DNA from: Lacinutrix mariniflava
GTDB lineage: Bacteria > Bacteroidota > Bacteroidia > Flavobacteriales > Flavobacteriaceae
Length of the DNA: 64,000 nucleotides
Reading direction: 5' to 3'
Assembly: GCF_001418015.1 (NCBI RefSeq)
Contig: NZ_LIQG01000020.1
Span: 62,001 to 126,000, forward strand
Shown one piece after another: positions 51,765 through 61,007 of this stretch (positions are counted from its first letter, which is position 1; each line of letters begins with the position of its first letter). Under the pieces are notes generated by a model. It searched no databases. It was not told the origin of the DNA and saw nothing but the letters and a program-made list of their open reading frames with translations. A program made the position numbers and the translations under genes.

Positions 51765-54455
51765 TTACTTAAAAGGTATGGTAAAAACAAGCGTTGCACC
51801 TTTTTTAACGTCTTTTTTTGCCCAAATTTTTCCGTTATGCTTTTCTATTATTTGTTTTGTGATTGCTAAACCCAATCCACTGCCTTGAGGTTTAATAGTA
51901 TTTTGGTGTTTTGATTGGTAAAATTTATCGAAAATATAATCATAATCTTCTTCAGGAATCCCTTTACCATTATCGGTTACTGAGATTTCTACAAATGCAT
52001 TACCTAACTTTAAATCAACTTCAATCTCTCCTGTTTTAGCATTACAAAACTTAATAGCGTTAGATAATAAATTAGTTAATACTTGAAGAATACGATCTTC
52101 ATCATAATTAGTTTTAAAACTATGCACATTTTTATTATAAACGTTTACTTGTTTTTTAGCTGCAATTTGCGAGATGCTATTGATAGCTTTAGTTATGGTT
52201 TTTTGAAGGTCTTGGTACTGCATATCTAAATGTAAACGACCTGTTTCAAGTTTTTCGAAATCGAGAATATTGTGAATTAAACGTCCTAATCGATCGGAAT
52301 CTTGAAGTATGTTTTTTAAAAATTGCATTTTTATTTCATGAGGCATATTATCTTCTTCATCCATCAATAACTCTGTTGCAGCTCTAATACCAGTTATTGG
52401 TGTTTTAAGCTCATGTGCTACTGTATCTAAAAATTCGTCTTTTTGTTTGTCTTTAGATAATAACTCTTCATTGGCATCTTTTAATTTTGATGACAGTTGA
52501 GACAACTCGTTCGATTTTTCTAACAATACTTTATTGCTAACGATGTTTTCTTTAGATTCTTCTAAAATCTTCAACACTTCTACTAAACTAATTTGTTCTT
52601 CTTTTACTACACTTGCAATTAATATTTTGGCTGAAGCCGAACCAATACTTCCGGTTAAAAGCTTTTCAGAAAAATTAATTAATCGTGCGTCTGCCAATTG
52701 CGTATCTTGTGGCAACTTGTATTTGGTGAAGAAGATTTTTAACGCTCGAGTAGCTCTTTTTTCACCTAAAAAACGAATTAATACATTTTTAATATCTGCT
52801 ACATGTGCTTCTCCTTTCCATACCAATGCACTGTCTTGAAGTTTGGTAAAGTTTTTACTATCCACAAACATTTCGGCATAATTACGTTCTCGATAATTTC
52901 CTTTAGAAGTTAGTGAGAATACTAAATAACTCATGATATTAAAGGTCATGCTCCAAAAAAAGGCGTGCGCTGGAGGACTTAAAAAATCGATACCAAATAA
53001 AGCATAAGGTTTTAACACCTCAATACCAAGTAAACCAAATTGTGTAAAATCGTCTGTTCCTGTGTAAGCTTGTAATGTAAAAGGTAATACCAAAGCATAT
53101 ATGGCTATAAAAAAACCAACTAGTATACCAATAATTGCTGCTTTTGAAGACCCACGATTCCAGTACAAACCAATAAAAAAAGAAGGTGCTAATTGAGAAA
53201 TAATAACAAACGATATTAAACCAATAGAATACAACGATAATTCTTTTGAAAATATGACGTAAAAGAAATATGCTGTAATTATAATTGTAAATATAGAAAT
53301 ACGGCGAATGTTTTTAATGTATTTTGAATTACGCTCTGGTTGATTTTTAATAAACTTATCTAGAAACCCGTAAGGTATAATTAAGTTATTACTCACCATT
53401 GTAGATAATGCTAATGTAGATACAATAACCATAGAAATAACTGCCGAAAAACCACCTAAAAAAACGAGTGTTGCTAAAAACGAATTTCCGTTTTCTAATG
53501 GCAATAGCAACGAGTAGTATTCTGCATTTTGTGTATTACCAAAGGTTAGTTTTCCTGCCCAAGCAATAAAAATAACAAACAGATTAAACAATAATAAGTA
53601 TAATGGAAACAACCAAATCGCCTTTTTTAAGTGCTTTTCTCTATTGTTTTCTAAAACCGATACCTGAAATTGTCTTGGTAATAAAAATATTGCCATAAAA
53701 GATAAGCCTATTAAGAAAAACCAATTAAAACCATCCTCAATACCACTAAGTGTGGTGAGTTCTTTAAAGTTTTCGGTTACTGAAATCTGATTGTAAATAT
53801 CTGTAGTGCCATCAAACAAATAAAATGTAACATAAATACCAATGGCTAAAAAGAATACGAGTTTTAAAACCGACTCAAAAGCTACTGTAGCAATGATACC
53901 TTTATGTTTCTCGGAAGCATCTGCATTTTGCGTACCGAAAAAAGTGGCAAATATTGCTAATAATAAGGCGACGTAAAATGTAGAATCGTCTATTACAGTC
54001 GTGGATACGTAACTGCTATCGTCTGACATGATTTCGAAGGTTTCTGACACCGCCTTTAATTGCAACGAAATGTATGGCAAGGTCCCAAATAAACAAACAA
54101 CAGTTACTAATGCGCCAAGAAACCTATTATTACCATAACGTAGTGAAATAAAATCTGCAATTGATGAAATTTTATGTTGTTTAGAAATCCTGATAATTTT
54201 CCGAAGTACCACAATCCACAAAGGCGCAGCGATAACTGGTCCTAAATAAATAGGAAGAAAGTTAATACCAGAATTTGCGGCAATACCAACACTACCATAA
54301 TAGGTCCATGCAGAACAATACACTGCTAAAGACAAAGTGTAAACGTATGGATTGTTAACCCATTTGCTTTGTCGTTTTTTTTCACCTAAAAAAGCAATGT
54401 AAAACAAGACTGCTAAATAGATAACAATTATAATTATTAATGCGTAGTTATTCAT
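51765..54455 (-). CDS. sodium:solute symporter-histidine kinase fusion (CbrA-like)
   Basis: 896 aa. Residues about 1-520 form a 13-helix sodium:solute symporter-type module (VYTLSLAVYCSAWTYYG early, SIADFISLRYGNNRF near 105). A linker with a coiled coil (about 560-670) leads to the HisKA dimerisation domain with His681 in TVAHELKTPITG, and the ATPase domain with VLTNLLSNAIKF (N box), VTDNGKGIPEED (G1) and GSGLGLAITKQI (G2). Such CbrA-type sensors couple substrate recognition or transport to phosphorelay. Neighbours are a single-domain response regulator (16 bp away) and acetate uptake/activation genes, so it probably monitors acetate or another short-chain acid. Confidence 0.9.
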   Translation of the reverse strand: MNNYALIIIIVIYLAVLFYIAFLGEKKRQSKWVNNPYVYTLSLAVYCSAWTYYGSVGIAANSGINFLPIYLGPVIAAPLWIVVLRKIIRISKQHKISSIADFISLRYGNNRFLGALVTVVCLFGTLPYISLQLKAVSETFEIMSDDSSYVSTTVIDDSTFYVALLLAIFATFFGTQNADASEKHKGIIATVAFESVLKLVFFLAIGIYVTFYLFDGTTDIYNQISVTENFKELTTLSGIEDGFNWFFLIGLSFMAIFLLPRQFQVSVLENNREKHLKKAIWLFPLYLLLFNLFVIFIAWAGKLTFGNTQNAEYYSLLLPLENGNSFLATLVFLGGFSAVISMVIVSTLALSTMVSNNLIIPYGFLDKFIKNQPERNSKYIKNIRRISIFTIIITAYFFYVIFSKELSLYSIGLISFVIISQLAPSFFIGLYWNRGSSKAAIIGILVGFFIAIYALVLPFTLQAYTGTDDFTQFGLLGIEVLKPYALFGIDFLSPPAHAFFWSMTFNIMSYLVFSLTSKGNYRERNYAEMFVDSKNFTKLQDSALVWKGEAHVADIKNVLIRFLGEKRATRALKIFFTKYKLPQDTQLADARLINFSEKLLTGSIGSASAKILIASVVKEEQISLVEVLKILEESKENIVSNKVLLEKSNELSQLSSKLKDANEELLSKDKQKDEFLDTVAHELKTPITGIRAATELLMDEEDNMPHEIKMQFLKNILQDSDRLGRLIHNILDFEKLETGRLHLDMQYQDLQKTITKAINSISQIAAKKQVNVYNKNVHSFKTNYDEDRILQVLTNLLSNAIKFCNAKTGEIEVDLKLGNAFVEISVTDNGKGIPEEDYDYIFDKFYQSKHQNTIKPQGSGLGLAITKQIIEKHNGKIWAKKDVKKGATLVFTIPFK

Positions 54456-54642
54456 AATGGCGTTTTAAAACTATGTATGAAATAACAATAGATAGTAACC
54501 AAATTGAAAATATAGAAAAGTATAACGTAGGAATACCATAAACAGCACCTTCAAAATTAAAAATAAGAATGAATGGTATATTAAAAATTAAACATAATGC
54601 TATAGATAATACCACTAGCTTTTGTTCGTGCCGTTTTTTCAT
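54448..54642 (-). CDS. small membrane protein, 64 aa
   Basis: ATG at 54642; a longer frame from 54711 is less likely because MKKRHEQK gives a typical basic start. Two hydrophobic helices (about residues 9-27 and 37-57) and a KRHYE end. It overlaps the start of the symporter-kinase gene by 8 bp, so the two are translationally coupled and the small protein may be a subunit or stabiliser of the kinase. No named family recognised. Confidence 0.65.
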   Translation of the reverse strand: MKKRHEQKLVVLSIALCLIFNIPFILIFNFEGAVYGIPTLYFSIFSIWLLSIVISYIVLKRHYE

Positions 54643-54809
54643 TTGGATGATTGGTTTTCTTTTCCGCGAAAGCGAAAAAATAATAACTTTACTAATATAA
54701 GAAATCAGCACTACATAAATGTAATGCTGATTTGCTAACTAACTAAATTTAAATTAAGTTCAATATTCTTTAGCTTTCGCTGAAAAATATTCAGACAGAA
54801 CTCAATACT

Positions 54810-56576
54810 TTAATGGTCTTGAGCCTCACCTGCTCCTGAAGGTATTCTAATACTTTCAACCATATCTTGTACATCTTGCGGTGGCTCAGGCGTCATACGT
54901 GATACCACTAATGATATTACAATGTTTACCGTCATTGCAATGGTACCAAATCCTTCTGGAGACGTACCAAACCACCAATCTTCACTTGTACCACCACCAA
55001 ACATGTCTAGTTTGAATTTCATCATATAGAATAGCATTAAAACGATACCTACAACCATTCCTGAAATGGCACCTTGGCTATTCATTCGCTTATCGAATAT
55101 TCCTAAAATAATGGCCGGAAAAAAGGAGGCTGCTGCGAGACCAAAGGCGAGCGCGACGACTGCTGCTACAAATCCTGGCGGATTAATACCAAAATATCCT
55201 GCAATTAAGATAGCTACAAAAATTGCTATTCTTGCTACTTTTAATTCATCTTTATCTGAAATATCTGGCTTTAATTGTTTTTTAACTAAATCGTGAGAGA
55301 CAGACGTTGAGATTACTAATAATAATCCTGCTGCAGTTGATAATGCTGCTGCCAATCCACCTGCTGCTACTAATCCAATCACCCAATTTGGTAAGTTGGC
55401 AATCTCAGGATTTGCTAATACCATAATATCTCTATCGACATATAATTCGTTTTCAGCATTACTTGGATTAGAAACTATACGTTCTCCGTTTGCTCCTCTC
55501 GCTTCTGTATATTCTGGTTTTTTACCTGATAACGAATTACCAGCTACATATTGAATTTTTCCATCTCCATTTTTATCAGACCAAGCAATTAACCCTGTAT
55601 TCTCCCAGTTTTTAAACCATTCTGGAATTTCTTTATACTCTTTATTACTAACCGTTTCTATTAAATTTGTTCTTGAAAACACTGCAATTGCTGGTGCTGT
55701 TGTGTAAAGAATGGCAATTAAAAATAATGCATAACCTGCAGATTTACGTGCATCTTTTACTTTAGGCACCGTAAAGAAACGCACAATTACGTGTGGTAAT
55801 CCTGCTGTACCTGTCATTAATGCTAAGGTAATTGCAAAAACATCCCAAGTAGATTTTGTTCCGCTTGTGTATTCGTTAAAACCAAGTTCTACATGTAACT
55901 TATCTAATTTATCTAATAAAAACTCACCACCTTCAACGGTTCCTCCCATTCCTAATTGTGGAATAATGTTTCCTGTCATTTGCATTGAGATAAAGAATGC
56001 AGGTACCATAAAAGCAAAAATTAATACACAATATTGTGCGACTTGTGTGTATGTAATCCCTTTCATACCTCCTAAAAGTGCGAAGGTTAAAACAACTGTC
56101 ATCCCGATAATTACACCTATGTTAATATCGACTTGTAAGAATTGTGAAAATACGATACCAACGCCACGCATTTGACCTGCAACGTAAGTAAACGATACAA
56201 TTAGTGCGCAAATTACTGCTACTGTTCTTGCGGTGTTAGAATAATATCTATCACCAATAAAATCTGGAACTGTAAACTTACCAAACTTACGTAAATATGG
56301 TGCTAAAAGTAAAGCTAAAAGTACGTATCCACCAGTCCAACCCATTAAGTAAACAGAACCGTCATACCCTGAAAAGGAAATAATTCCTGCCATACTAATA
56401 AAGGAGGCTGCACTCATCCAATCGGCTGCAGTAGCCATACCATTTGCTAAAGGAGAAACGCCTCCACCAGCAACATAAAATTCTTTTGTTGAGCCTGCTC
56501 TTGCCCAAATTGCGATTCCAAAATATAAGGCAAAAGTAATTCCTACTAATAACCATGTCCAAAATTGTACACTCAT
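54810..56576 (-). CDS. sodium:solute symporter, acetate-type (ActP/VC_2705-like)
   Basis: 588 aa with about 13 membrane helices. Family features: WARAGSTKEFYVAGGGVSPLANGMATAADWMSAA at the N-terminus is the signature of ActP-like symporters, followed by PYLRKFGKFTVPDFIGDRYY, and RFFTVPKVKDARKSAGYA in the middle. A soluble loop of about 80 residues (near 295-390) carries an EF-hand-like DKNGDGKIQY, which may bind calcium. The gene pairs with the DUF4212 small subunit gene 123 bp upstream, as in other two-gene symporters of this group. It imports acetate or a related acid with sodium. Confidence 0.9.
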   Translation of the reverse strand: MSVQFWTWLLVGITFALYFGIAIWARAGSTKEFYVAGGGVSPLANGMATAADWMSAASFISMAGIISFSGYDGSVYLMGWTGGYVLLALLLAPYLRKFGKFTVPDFIGDRYYSNTARTVAVICALIVSFTYVAGQMRGVGIVFSQFLQVDINIGVIIGMTVVLTFALLGGMKGITYTQVAQYCVLIFAFMVPAFFISMQMTGNIIPQLGMGGTVEGGEFLLDKLDKLHVELGFNEYTSGTKSTWDVFAITLALMTGTAGLPHVIVRFFTVPKVKDARKSAGYALFLIAILYTTAPAIAVFSRTNLIETVSNKEYKEIPEWFKNWENTGLIAWSDKNGDGKIQYVAGNSLSGKKPEYTEARGANGERIVSNPSNAENELYVDRDIMVLANPEIANLPNWVIGLVAAGGLAAALSTAAGLLLVISTSVSHDLVKKQLKPDISDKDELKVARIAIFVAILIAGYFGINPPGFVAAVVALAFGLAAASFFPAIILGIFDKRMNSQGAISGMVVGIVLMLFYMMKFKLDMFGGGTSEDWWFGTSPEGFGTIAMTVNIVISLVVSRMTPEPPQDVQDMVESIRIPSGAGEAQDH

Positions 56577-56615
56577 AATAATTGTTTTTTATAGTTCCCT
56601 TTAAACTTGTAAATG

Positions 56616-56662
56616 TTCTCGATACAATTCCGAAGAAAAATCGAAATCACTCGAACTGACAG
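56616..56662 (-). repeat. REP-like element, inverted copy
   Basis: TTCTCGATACAATTCCGAAG and AAATCACTCGAACTGACAG are the reverse of the dispersed element seen at 14077 and in the tandem array at 35281. It lies between the symporter and DUF4212 genes, inside the acetate operon. Confidence 0.7.
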
Positions 56663-56699
56663 TTAAGAATTTAAAGCAAACATTTAGTTATTAGTTAGA

Positions 56700-56960
56700 C
56701 TACTCGTCGTAACCGTATTTTTTATCTAGTTTGTTCATTAATCTTACATACACGAATATTAATATTACGAATACATATATAGAGCCTTGTTGGGCAAACC
56801 AGAAACCTAGTTTAAAACCACCAAGTCTTATTTGGTTTAATTCTTCTCTAAAGAGAATGCCACATCCAAAGGACACAACAAACCATATAACAAGTAATAT
56901 TGCTAAATACTTTATGTTCTCTTTCCAATACGCCGAAGCGTTTTTTTGTTTTTCACTCAT
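56700..56960 (-). CDS. DUF4212 small subunit of a sodium:solute symporter
   Basis: 86 aa. Two membrane helices with family signature residues: AYWKENIKYLAILLVIWFVVSFGCGILF and GFKLGFWFAQQGSIYVFVILIF. DUF4212 proteins occur almost always beside symporters of the VC_2705 type and are taken to be their small subunit. Here the symporter gene follows (123 bp away, with a REP-like element between) and the porin gene lies 12 bp upstream. It probably works together with the product of 54810. Confidence 0.9.
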   Translation of the reverse strand: MSEKQKNASAYWKENIKYLAILLVIWFVVSFGCGILFREELNQIRLGGFKLGFWFAQQGSIYVFVILIFVYVRLMNKLDKKYGYDE

Positions 56961-56972
56961 AGTTTGCTAGTT

Positions 56973-58220
56973 TTATAGATATATCATGGCTTGAAGCGAA
57001 ATAGTATTCGAATCTAAAGCTCCAAATTCTTGATTTTTATATTCTAAAGTTAATTTTGAATTGTGTCCACTCATGTAAGCATTTACACCAATACCTAAAG
57101 TAGATCTATCGTCTCCTACAGCATCATAACTATGCGTGCCGTAACTAACGTAAGGTTGGTATCTTGTTTTGGTTTTATCGCCTTTAAAAACATAACCTAC
57201 ATGACCATAAACCATACTTCCTGTACCATAAGCACTGTATAAATAGTCTTTACCGTAATCGCTGTTTTGATAGACAGCATACGCGGTAATTGCACTTCCT
57301 TCTTCTCCAATTGGAGCATCATAGAATGCATCTACTGCAAATATAGATACGTCTTCACCTTCTAAATTTGGCGTTAAAGCAGTACCTGTATCTATCACAG
57401 AGCCTTTAGGATGTAAAAAGAAACCTGCACCTACATTAAATATTTTTTTACCACCTAAATAACTACCTACTTTATAAGGCAGAAAGTTAGATTCTTGATC
57501 TAAGAAATTATAATCGAAATAACCAGCATATGTTTTACCAGCATCTTTAGAACCTAAAGTTGCGCGACCATTATAGACAGCATCCCCACCTGCAACAGCA
57601 GTTCGAGCATCTAAAGTTGAAACTGATGCATCATTAATAGCGACACGATATTGCAATTTATCGAATTTACCTTTTGCAAAAACACCTAAATGACGTGCAA
57701 ATTGATCGGACAAGCCAATAGTTGCCCAAGATTGACGATTATTATCTAACGTCATCATGTTAAGTGTACTTTGATTGTTTAATCTAGAAATACCATTAAA
57801 GTAATGCAAACCACCACCAACTGTGTGGTCTTTACCTAAATTGTATTGTGCCCAAACATCATGAAAAAAGAGTTGTGAGCCATCTCCTTTTCCTGTTGGA
57901 CTTAATGTAGAACTTGTTAAGCTGTTTAATCCGAAATGTGTTACAATTAAAAAGTCTTTATTAATTTGTGCAAACATTAATATACGAGCACGACGTAAAT
58001 TAAAATTTAATTTACTGTTTTCGTTTCCGTTGGCATCAAAAGTATCGTCTGTATTGTAATTGGCTTGAACTTGCGCCCAAGAAATAAGCCGAAGATATTT
58101 AGATCCATCTTCGTTAAATTTAAACTTAAGACCTCCATCGTAATCTGGAGAGCCTTGAGCAATCATAAATTGAAAGGACATTAAAAAGAGTCCAGCCAAT
58201 AAAAGGGTTTGTTTTCTCAT
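56973..58220 (-). CDS. outer membrane porin
   Basis: 415 aa. Signal peptide (ending FMIAQ), then alternating amphipathic beta strands rich in Tyr, Gly and Asn over the full length, ending in a terminal aromatic-hydrophobic strand (ISLQAMIYL), as in 16-stranded porins. Segments such as NLRRARILMFAQINKDFLIVTHFG match flavobacterial porins near acetate or phosphate genes. It probably lets the small acid reach the periplasm for the symporter encoded next to it (DUF4212 gene 12 bp downstream). Substrate specificity cannot be read. Confidence 0.8.
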   Translation of the reverse strand: MRKQTLLLAGLFLMSFQFMIAQGSPDYDGGLKFKFNEDGSKYLRLISWAQVQANYNTDDTFDANGNENSKLNFNLRRARILMFAQINKDFLIVTHFGLNSLTSSTLSPTGKGDGSQLFFHDVWAQYNLGKDHTVGGGLHYFNGISRLNNQSTLNMMTLDNNRQSWATIGLSDQFARHLGVFAKGKFDKLQYRVAINDASVSTLDARTAVAGGDAVYNGRATLGSKDAGKTYAGYFDYNFLDQESNFLPYKVGSYLGGKKIFNVGAGFFLHPKGSVIDTGTALTPNLEGEDVSIFAVDAFYDAPIGEEGSAITAYAVYQNSDYGKDYLYSAYGTGSMVYGHVGYVFKGDKTKTRYQPYVSYGTHSYDAVGDDRSTLGIGVNAYMSGHNSKLTLEYKNQEFGALDSNTISLQAMIYL

Positions 58221-58325
58221 TGTTTAAAGGATTAATTAGTAGTTAATTGGTTTTGTGTGCACTACAATCTCTTAAAAACAATGTGTTAACAAAAAATTAA
58301 TATATTTTTTTGTTAATTTACTATA

Positions 58326-58745
58326 CTAATCTTTAAAACGCTCCCATTTAATTAACATGAATTTATCTCCTAACTCTGTAACTACCACGCCTGCTCCTTT
58401 TATATTTTCAGCATTACTAAAATAAACAGCTAATTCTGAAGCATTTAAAATCTTGTAAGTAGGATGATAATTTGAGTTATAAGGTCGTTTAATATTATAC
58501 TTTTTCACCCAATTCATGATACTAACGTGAGAAATACCTAAAATGCGTTCGATTTCTCGATACGTTAAGCCTTCTAAATATAATTGTAACGATTTATTAA
58601 CGTAGTAGTCGTCTATCTTCTTTCCTATCTTATTTACAGAGAAGAAATAGTTGCATTTTTTACACTTATAACGCTGCCTATCGTTAACAATTCCGCTTTT
58701 AATGTAATGGTCTGATCCACAATTTGGACATAAATCTACTGTCAT
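58326..58745 (-). CDS. IS1/IS1595-type N-terminal zinc ribbon-HTH protein (regulator candidate)
   Basis: 139 aa. An N-terminal zinc ribbon (CPNCGSDHYIKSG and CKKCNYFF, the four-Cys pattern of IS1 InsA and IS1595 transposases) is followed by a helix-turn-helix (LEGLTYREIERILGISHVSIMNWVKKY, about residues 53-80). The C-terminal 50 residues (VVVTELGDKFMLIKWERF) are not a transposase catalytic domain; no DDE motif exists. It looks like a transposase DNA-binding part recruited as a transcription factor. It lies directly upstream of the acetate locus on the same strand, 105 bp before the porin gene, so control of that locus is a reasonable inference. Confidence 0.78.
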   Translation of the reverse strand: MTVDLCPNCGSDHYIKSGIVNDRQRYKCKKCNYFFSVNKIGKKIDDYYVNKSLQLYLEGLTYREIERILGISHVSIMNWVKKYNIKRPYNSNYHPTYKILNASELAVYFSNAENIKGAGVVVTELGDKFMLIKWERFKD

Positions 58746-58828
58746 GTATATTAATTTAGCATAAATATATCAATTTAGCAATATAAATAAAACTATATTG
58801 TTAAAAACTTAAGAATTAGCAATAAAAA

Positions 58829-58867
58829 AAGCTCTAAAATTAAGATTATACTTAATTTTTAGAGCTT
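58829..58867 (-). terminator. intrinsic terminator behind the DUF779 gene
   Basis: Stem AAGCTCTAAAATTAAG / CTTAATTTTTAGAGCTT (one bulge). Read on the minus strand it is followed by a run of seven T. It lies about 40 bp after the DUF779 stop. Confidence 0.88.
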
Positions 58868-58907
58868 AAATTATTAAAATGAAAATATAGTTGGTTATAT
58901 ATAAGTG

Positions 58908-59261
58908 TTAACCATTAAAAAAAGACTCTTCTTCTTTAGTTAATAATCTTGAATGAATTAAAAAACGAAGACCTAGCGGAATCTCTAAAGAGAAACTAGC
59001 ACCTCGACCTTCGGTTACGTCTACTGTTAAATGTGTGTGTTTCCAATATTCGAATTGATCTTGATTCATATAAAAATTGACATCGTTTAAAGTTCCCAAA
59101 AGGATATCGCTTTCATCTAAGTACATATCACCTTTTTCGAAAACCATTGGAGCAGAACCATCGCAGCAGCCTCCACTTTGATGAAAAATTAAATCGCCAT
59201 GTTTTACTTTTAACTGTTCTAAAACTTTTGTTGCCGCTTCTGTAATTGCTACTCTTTCCAT
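58908..59261 (-). CDS. DUF779 domain-containing protein
   Basis: 117 aa. The conserved LIFHQSGGCCDGSAPM motif (two adjacent Cys, about residues 25-40) and FEYWKHTHLTVDVTEGRG (about 70) define DUF779. This family is commonly encoded beside aldehyde dehydrogenase genes, as here (76 bp behind the dehydrogenase, with a hairpin between). The Cys and His residues suggest a bound metal or a redox role, perhaps in handling the aldehyde; the function is not established. Confidence 0.9.
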   Translation of the reverse strand: MERVAITEAATKVLEQLKVKHGDLIFHQSGGCCDGSAPMVFEKGDMYLDESDILLGTLNDVNFYMNQDQFEYWKHTHLTVDVTEGRGASFSLEIPLGLRFLIHSRLLTKEEESFFNG

Positions 59262-59282
59262 ACTATTGATTTAAATTCATTA

Positions 59283-59320
59283 AAAAAAAGCTGAACTACA
59301 AGTTGTAATCCAGCTCTTCT
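59283..59320 (-). terminator. hairpin between aldehyde dehydrogenase and DUF779 genes
   Basis: AGCTG...ACAA / TTGT...CAGCT; the two imperfect pairs are G-U wobbles in the minus-strand RNA. Read on the minus strand it is followed by a run of eight T. It may end most transcripts from the dehydrogenase gene, leaving DUF779 at a lower level. Confidence 0.65.
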
Positions 59321-59336
59321 CGCTATTTAACCTCTA

Positions 59337-60836
59337 TTAAAAGAAACCTAATTTATTTTTATCGTAAGAAATTAGCATGTTTTTAGTTTGACGGTAGTAA
59401 TTAAGCATCATCACATGGTTTTCTCTACCAAATCCAGATTTTTTATACCCTCCAAATGGTGCATGTGCAGGATAAGCATGATAGCAATTTACCCAAACAC
59501 GACCTGCTTTTATAGCTCTAGGTATTTGGTATAATTGGTGTGCATCTCGCGTCCAAACACCAGCTCCTAGTCCGTAAAGCGTATCGTTAGCAATTTCTAA
59601 AGCTTCAGCTTCGTCTTTAAATTTAGTTACACAAACTACTGGTCCGAAAATTTCTTCTTGGAACACTCTCATTTTATTATGGCCCTCAAGTATTGTTGGC
59701 TTAATATAGAATCCGTTTGCTAAATTACCTTCTAATATATTAGCAGAACCTCCTGCAAGTACTTTTGCACCTTCCTCTTTTCCTATTTCTATATAGGATT
59801 GTATTTTTTCGTATTGATCTTTAGACGCTTGCGCACCAACCATTGTATTTGCATTGTATGGATTGTCTTGAATTATTGCATTGGTTCTTTCTACAACACG
59901 TTTCATAAAAGCATCATAAATATCTTCTTGCACCAAAATTCTAGAAGGCGCAGTACATACTTCTCCTTGATTAAATGCAAATAAAACAGCACCTTCAACG
60001 GCTTTATCTAAATAAGCATCATCATGATCCATAACCGAATTAAAGAATACGTTTGGCGATTTACCACCTAGTTCCATAGTTACAGGATTTAAGTTTTTAG
60101 ACGCGTATTGCATGATTAACTGACCTGTTGTGGTTTCACCAGTAAACGCTACTTTATCTACTTTAGAACTAGATGCTAACGGTTTTCCTGCTTCTGGACC
60201 AAAACCGTGTACAATATTTATAACTCCTGGAGGAAAAACCTCAGCAATTTTCTCCATTAATAAAGTTGCTGTAGAAGGCGTTTGTTCTGCAGGTTTTAAA
60301 ACCACACAATTACCAGTAACTAAAGCTGGAGGTAATTTCCATGATAACATTAAAAGTGGAAAATTCCATGGAATAATCTGACCAATAACACCTAATGGTT
60401 CTTTTATATTTAAGGATAATGTATTCTGGTCTAACTCTGCTGCGCTTCCTTCTTCCGAACGAATACAAGCTGCAAAGTAACGCCAATGATCTACAGCCAA
60501 AGGAATATCTGCATTTAATGTTTCGCGAATAGGTTTTCCGTTATCGCAAGTTTCCATGATTGCAAACTCCTCTAAATTAGCTTCAATAATATCTGCTACT
60601 TTATTTAATAACGTTGCTCTTTCTGTTGCTGAGGTATTTCCCCAAGCTTCTTTTGCTGCATTTGCTGCGTCTAATGCCATCTCTACATCTTCTTTTTGAG
60701 AACGCGGATATTTGGCTATTAAACTATTATCGATTGGAGACGTATTTTCGAAATATTGACCACCTATGGGTTCTACAAATTTTCCGTTTATAAAATTGCC
60801 ATATTTCTCTTTAAATATTGGTTTAGAATAACTCAT
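59337..60836 (-). CDS. aldehyde dehydrogenase (acetaldehyde-type)
   Basis: 499 aa, full-length NAD(P)-dependent enzyme. Seen: IIPWNFPLLMLSWKLPPAL (cofactor region, about residue 155), VAFTGETTTGQLIM (about 232), VTMELGGKSPNV (catalytic Glu, about 255), FNQGEVCTAPSRILV (catalytic Cys about 295) and EEIFGPVVCV (about 395). The NCYHAYPAHAPFGGYKKSGFGRE C-terminal segment is the pattern of ExaC/AldB-type acetaldehyde dehydrogenases. The DUF779 gene lies downstream and an AraC-type regulator gene diverges upstream. The product acetate could be activated by Acs encoded nearby. Confidence 0.92.
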   Translation of the reverse strand: MSYSKPIFKEKYGNFINGKFVEPIGGQYFENTSPIDNSLIAKYPRSQKEDVEMALDAANAAKEAWGNTSATERATLLNKVADIIEANLEEFAIMETCDNGKPIRETLNADIPLAVDHWRYFAACIRSEEGSAAELDQNTLSLNIKEPLGVIGQIIPWNFPLLMLSWKLPPALVTGNCVVLKPAEQTPSTATLLMEKIAEVFPPGVINIVHGFGPEAGKPLASSSKVDKVAFTGETTTGQLIMQYASKNLNPVTMELGGKSPNVFFNSVMDHDDAYLDKAVEGAVLFAFNQGEVCTAPSRILVQEDIYDAFMKRVVERTNAIIQDNPYNANTMVGAQASKDQYEKIQSYIEIGKEEGAKVLAGGSANILEGNLANGFYIKPTILEGHNKMRVFQEEIFGPVVCVTKFKDEAEALEIANDTLYGLGAGVWTRDAHQLYQIPRAIKAGRVWVNCYHAYPAHAPFGGYKKSGFGRENHVMMLNYYRQTKNMLISYDKNKLGFF

Positions 60837-60859
60837 ATAAAATCTTGTTAAATTAATAA

Positions 60860-60920
60860 TTAGATAATTTTTTTATCTAAAAAATAGATTATCTTTAGTT
60901 TTGATAAAGTTATTTTATCA
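60860..60920. promoter_or_regulatory. palindromic operator candidates in the aldehyde dehydrogenase/araC divergent region
   Basis: Two perfect inverted repeats: TTAGATAA / TTATCTAA (60860-60880, 5-base spacer) and TGATAAA / TTTATCA (60902-60920, 5-base spacer). A further GATTATC half-site lies between. They share the core GATAA and lie 24-66 bp from the dehydrogenase start. Probable binding sites for the AraC-type protein or another dimeric regulator. Confidence 0.5.
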
Positions 60921-61007
60921 TATCCTAATTACATTGAACATATATATCATAGTTTTGAACATATCTATTATTAACAGATTTTTCAATAAAAAAATTTAAC
61001 ATTAAGT

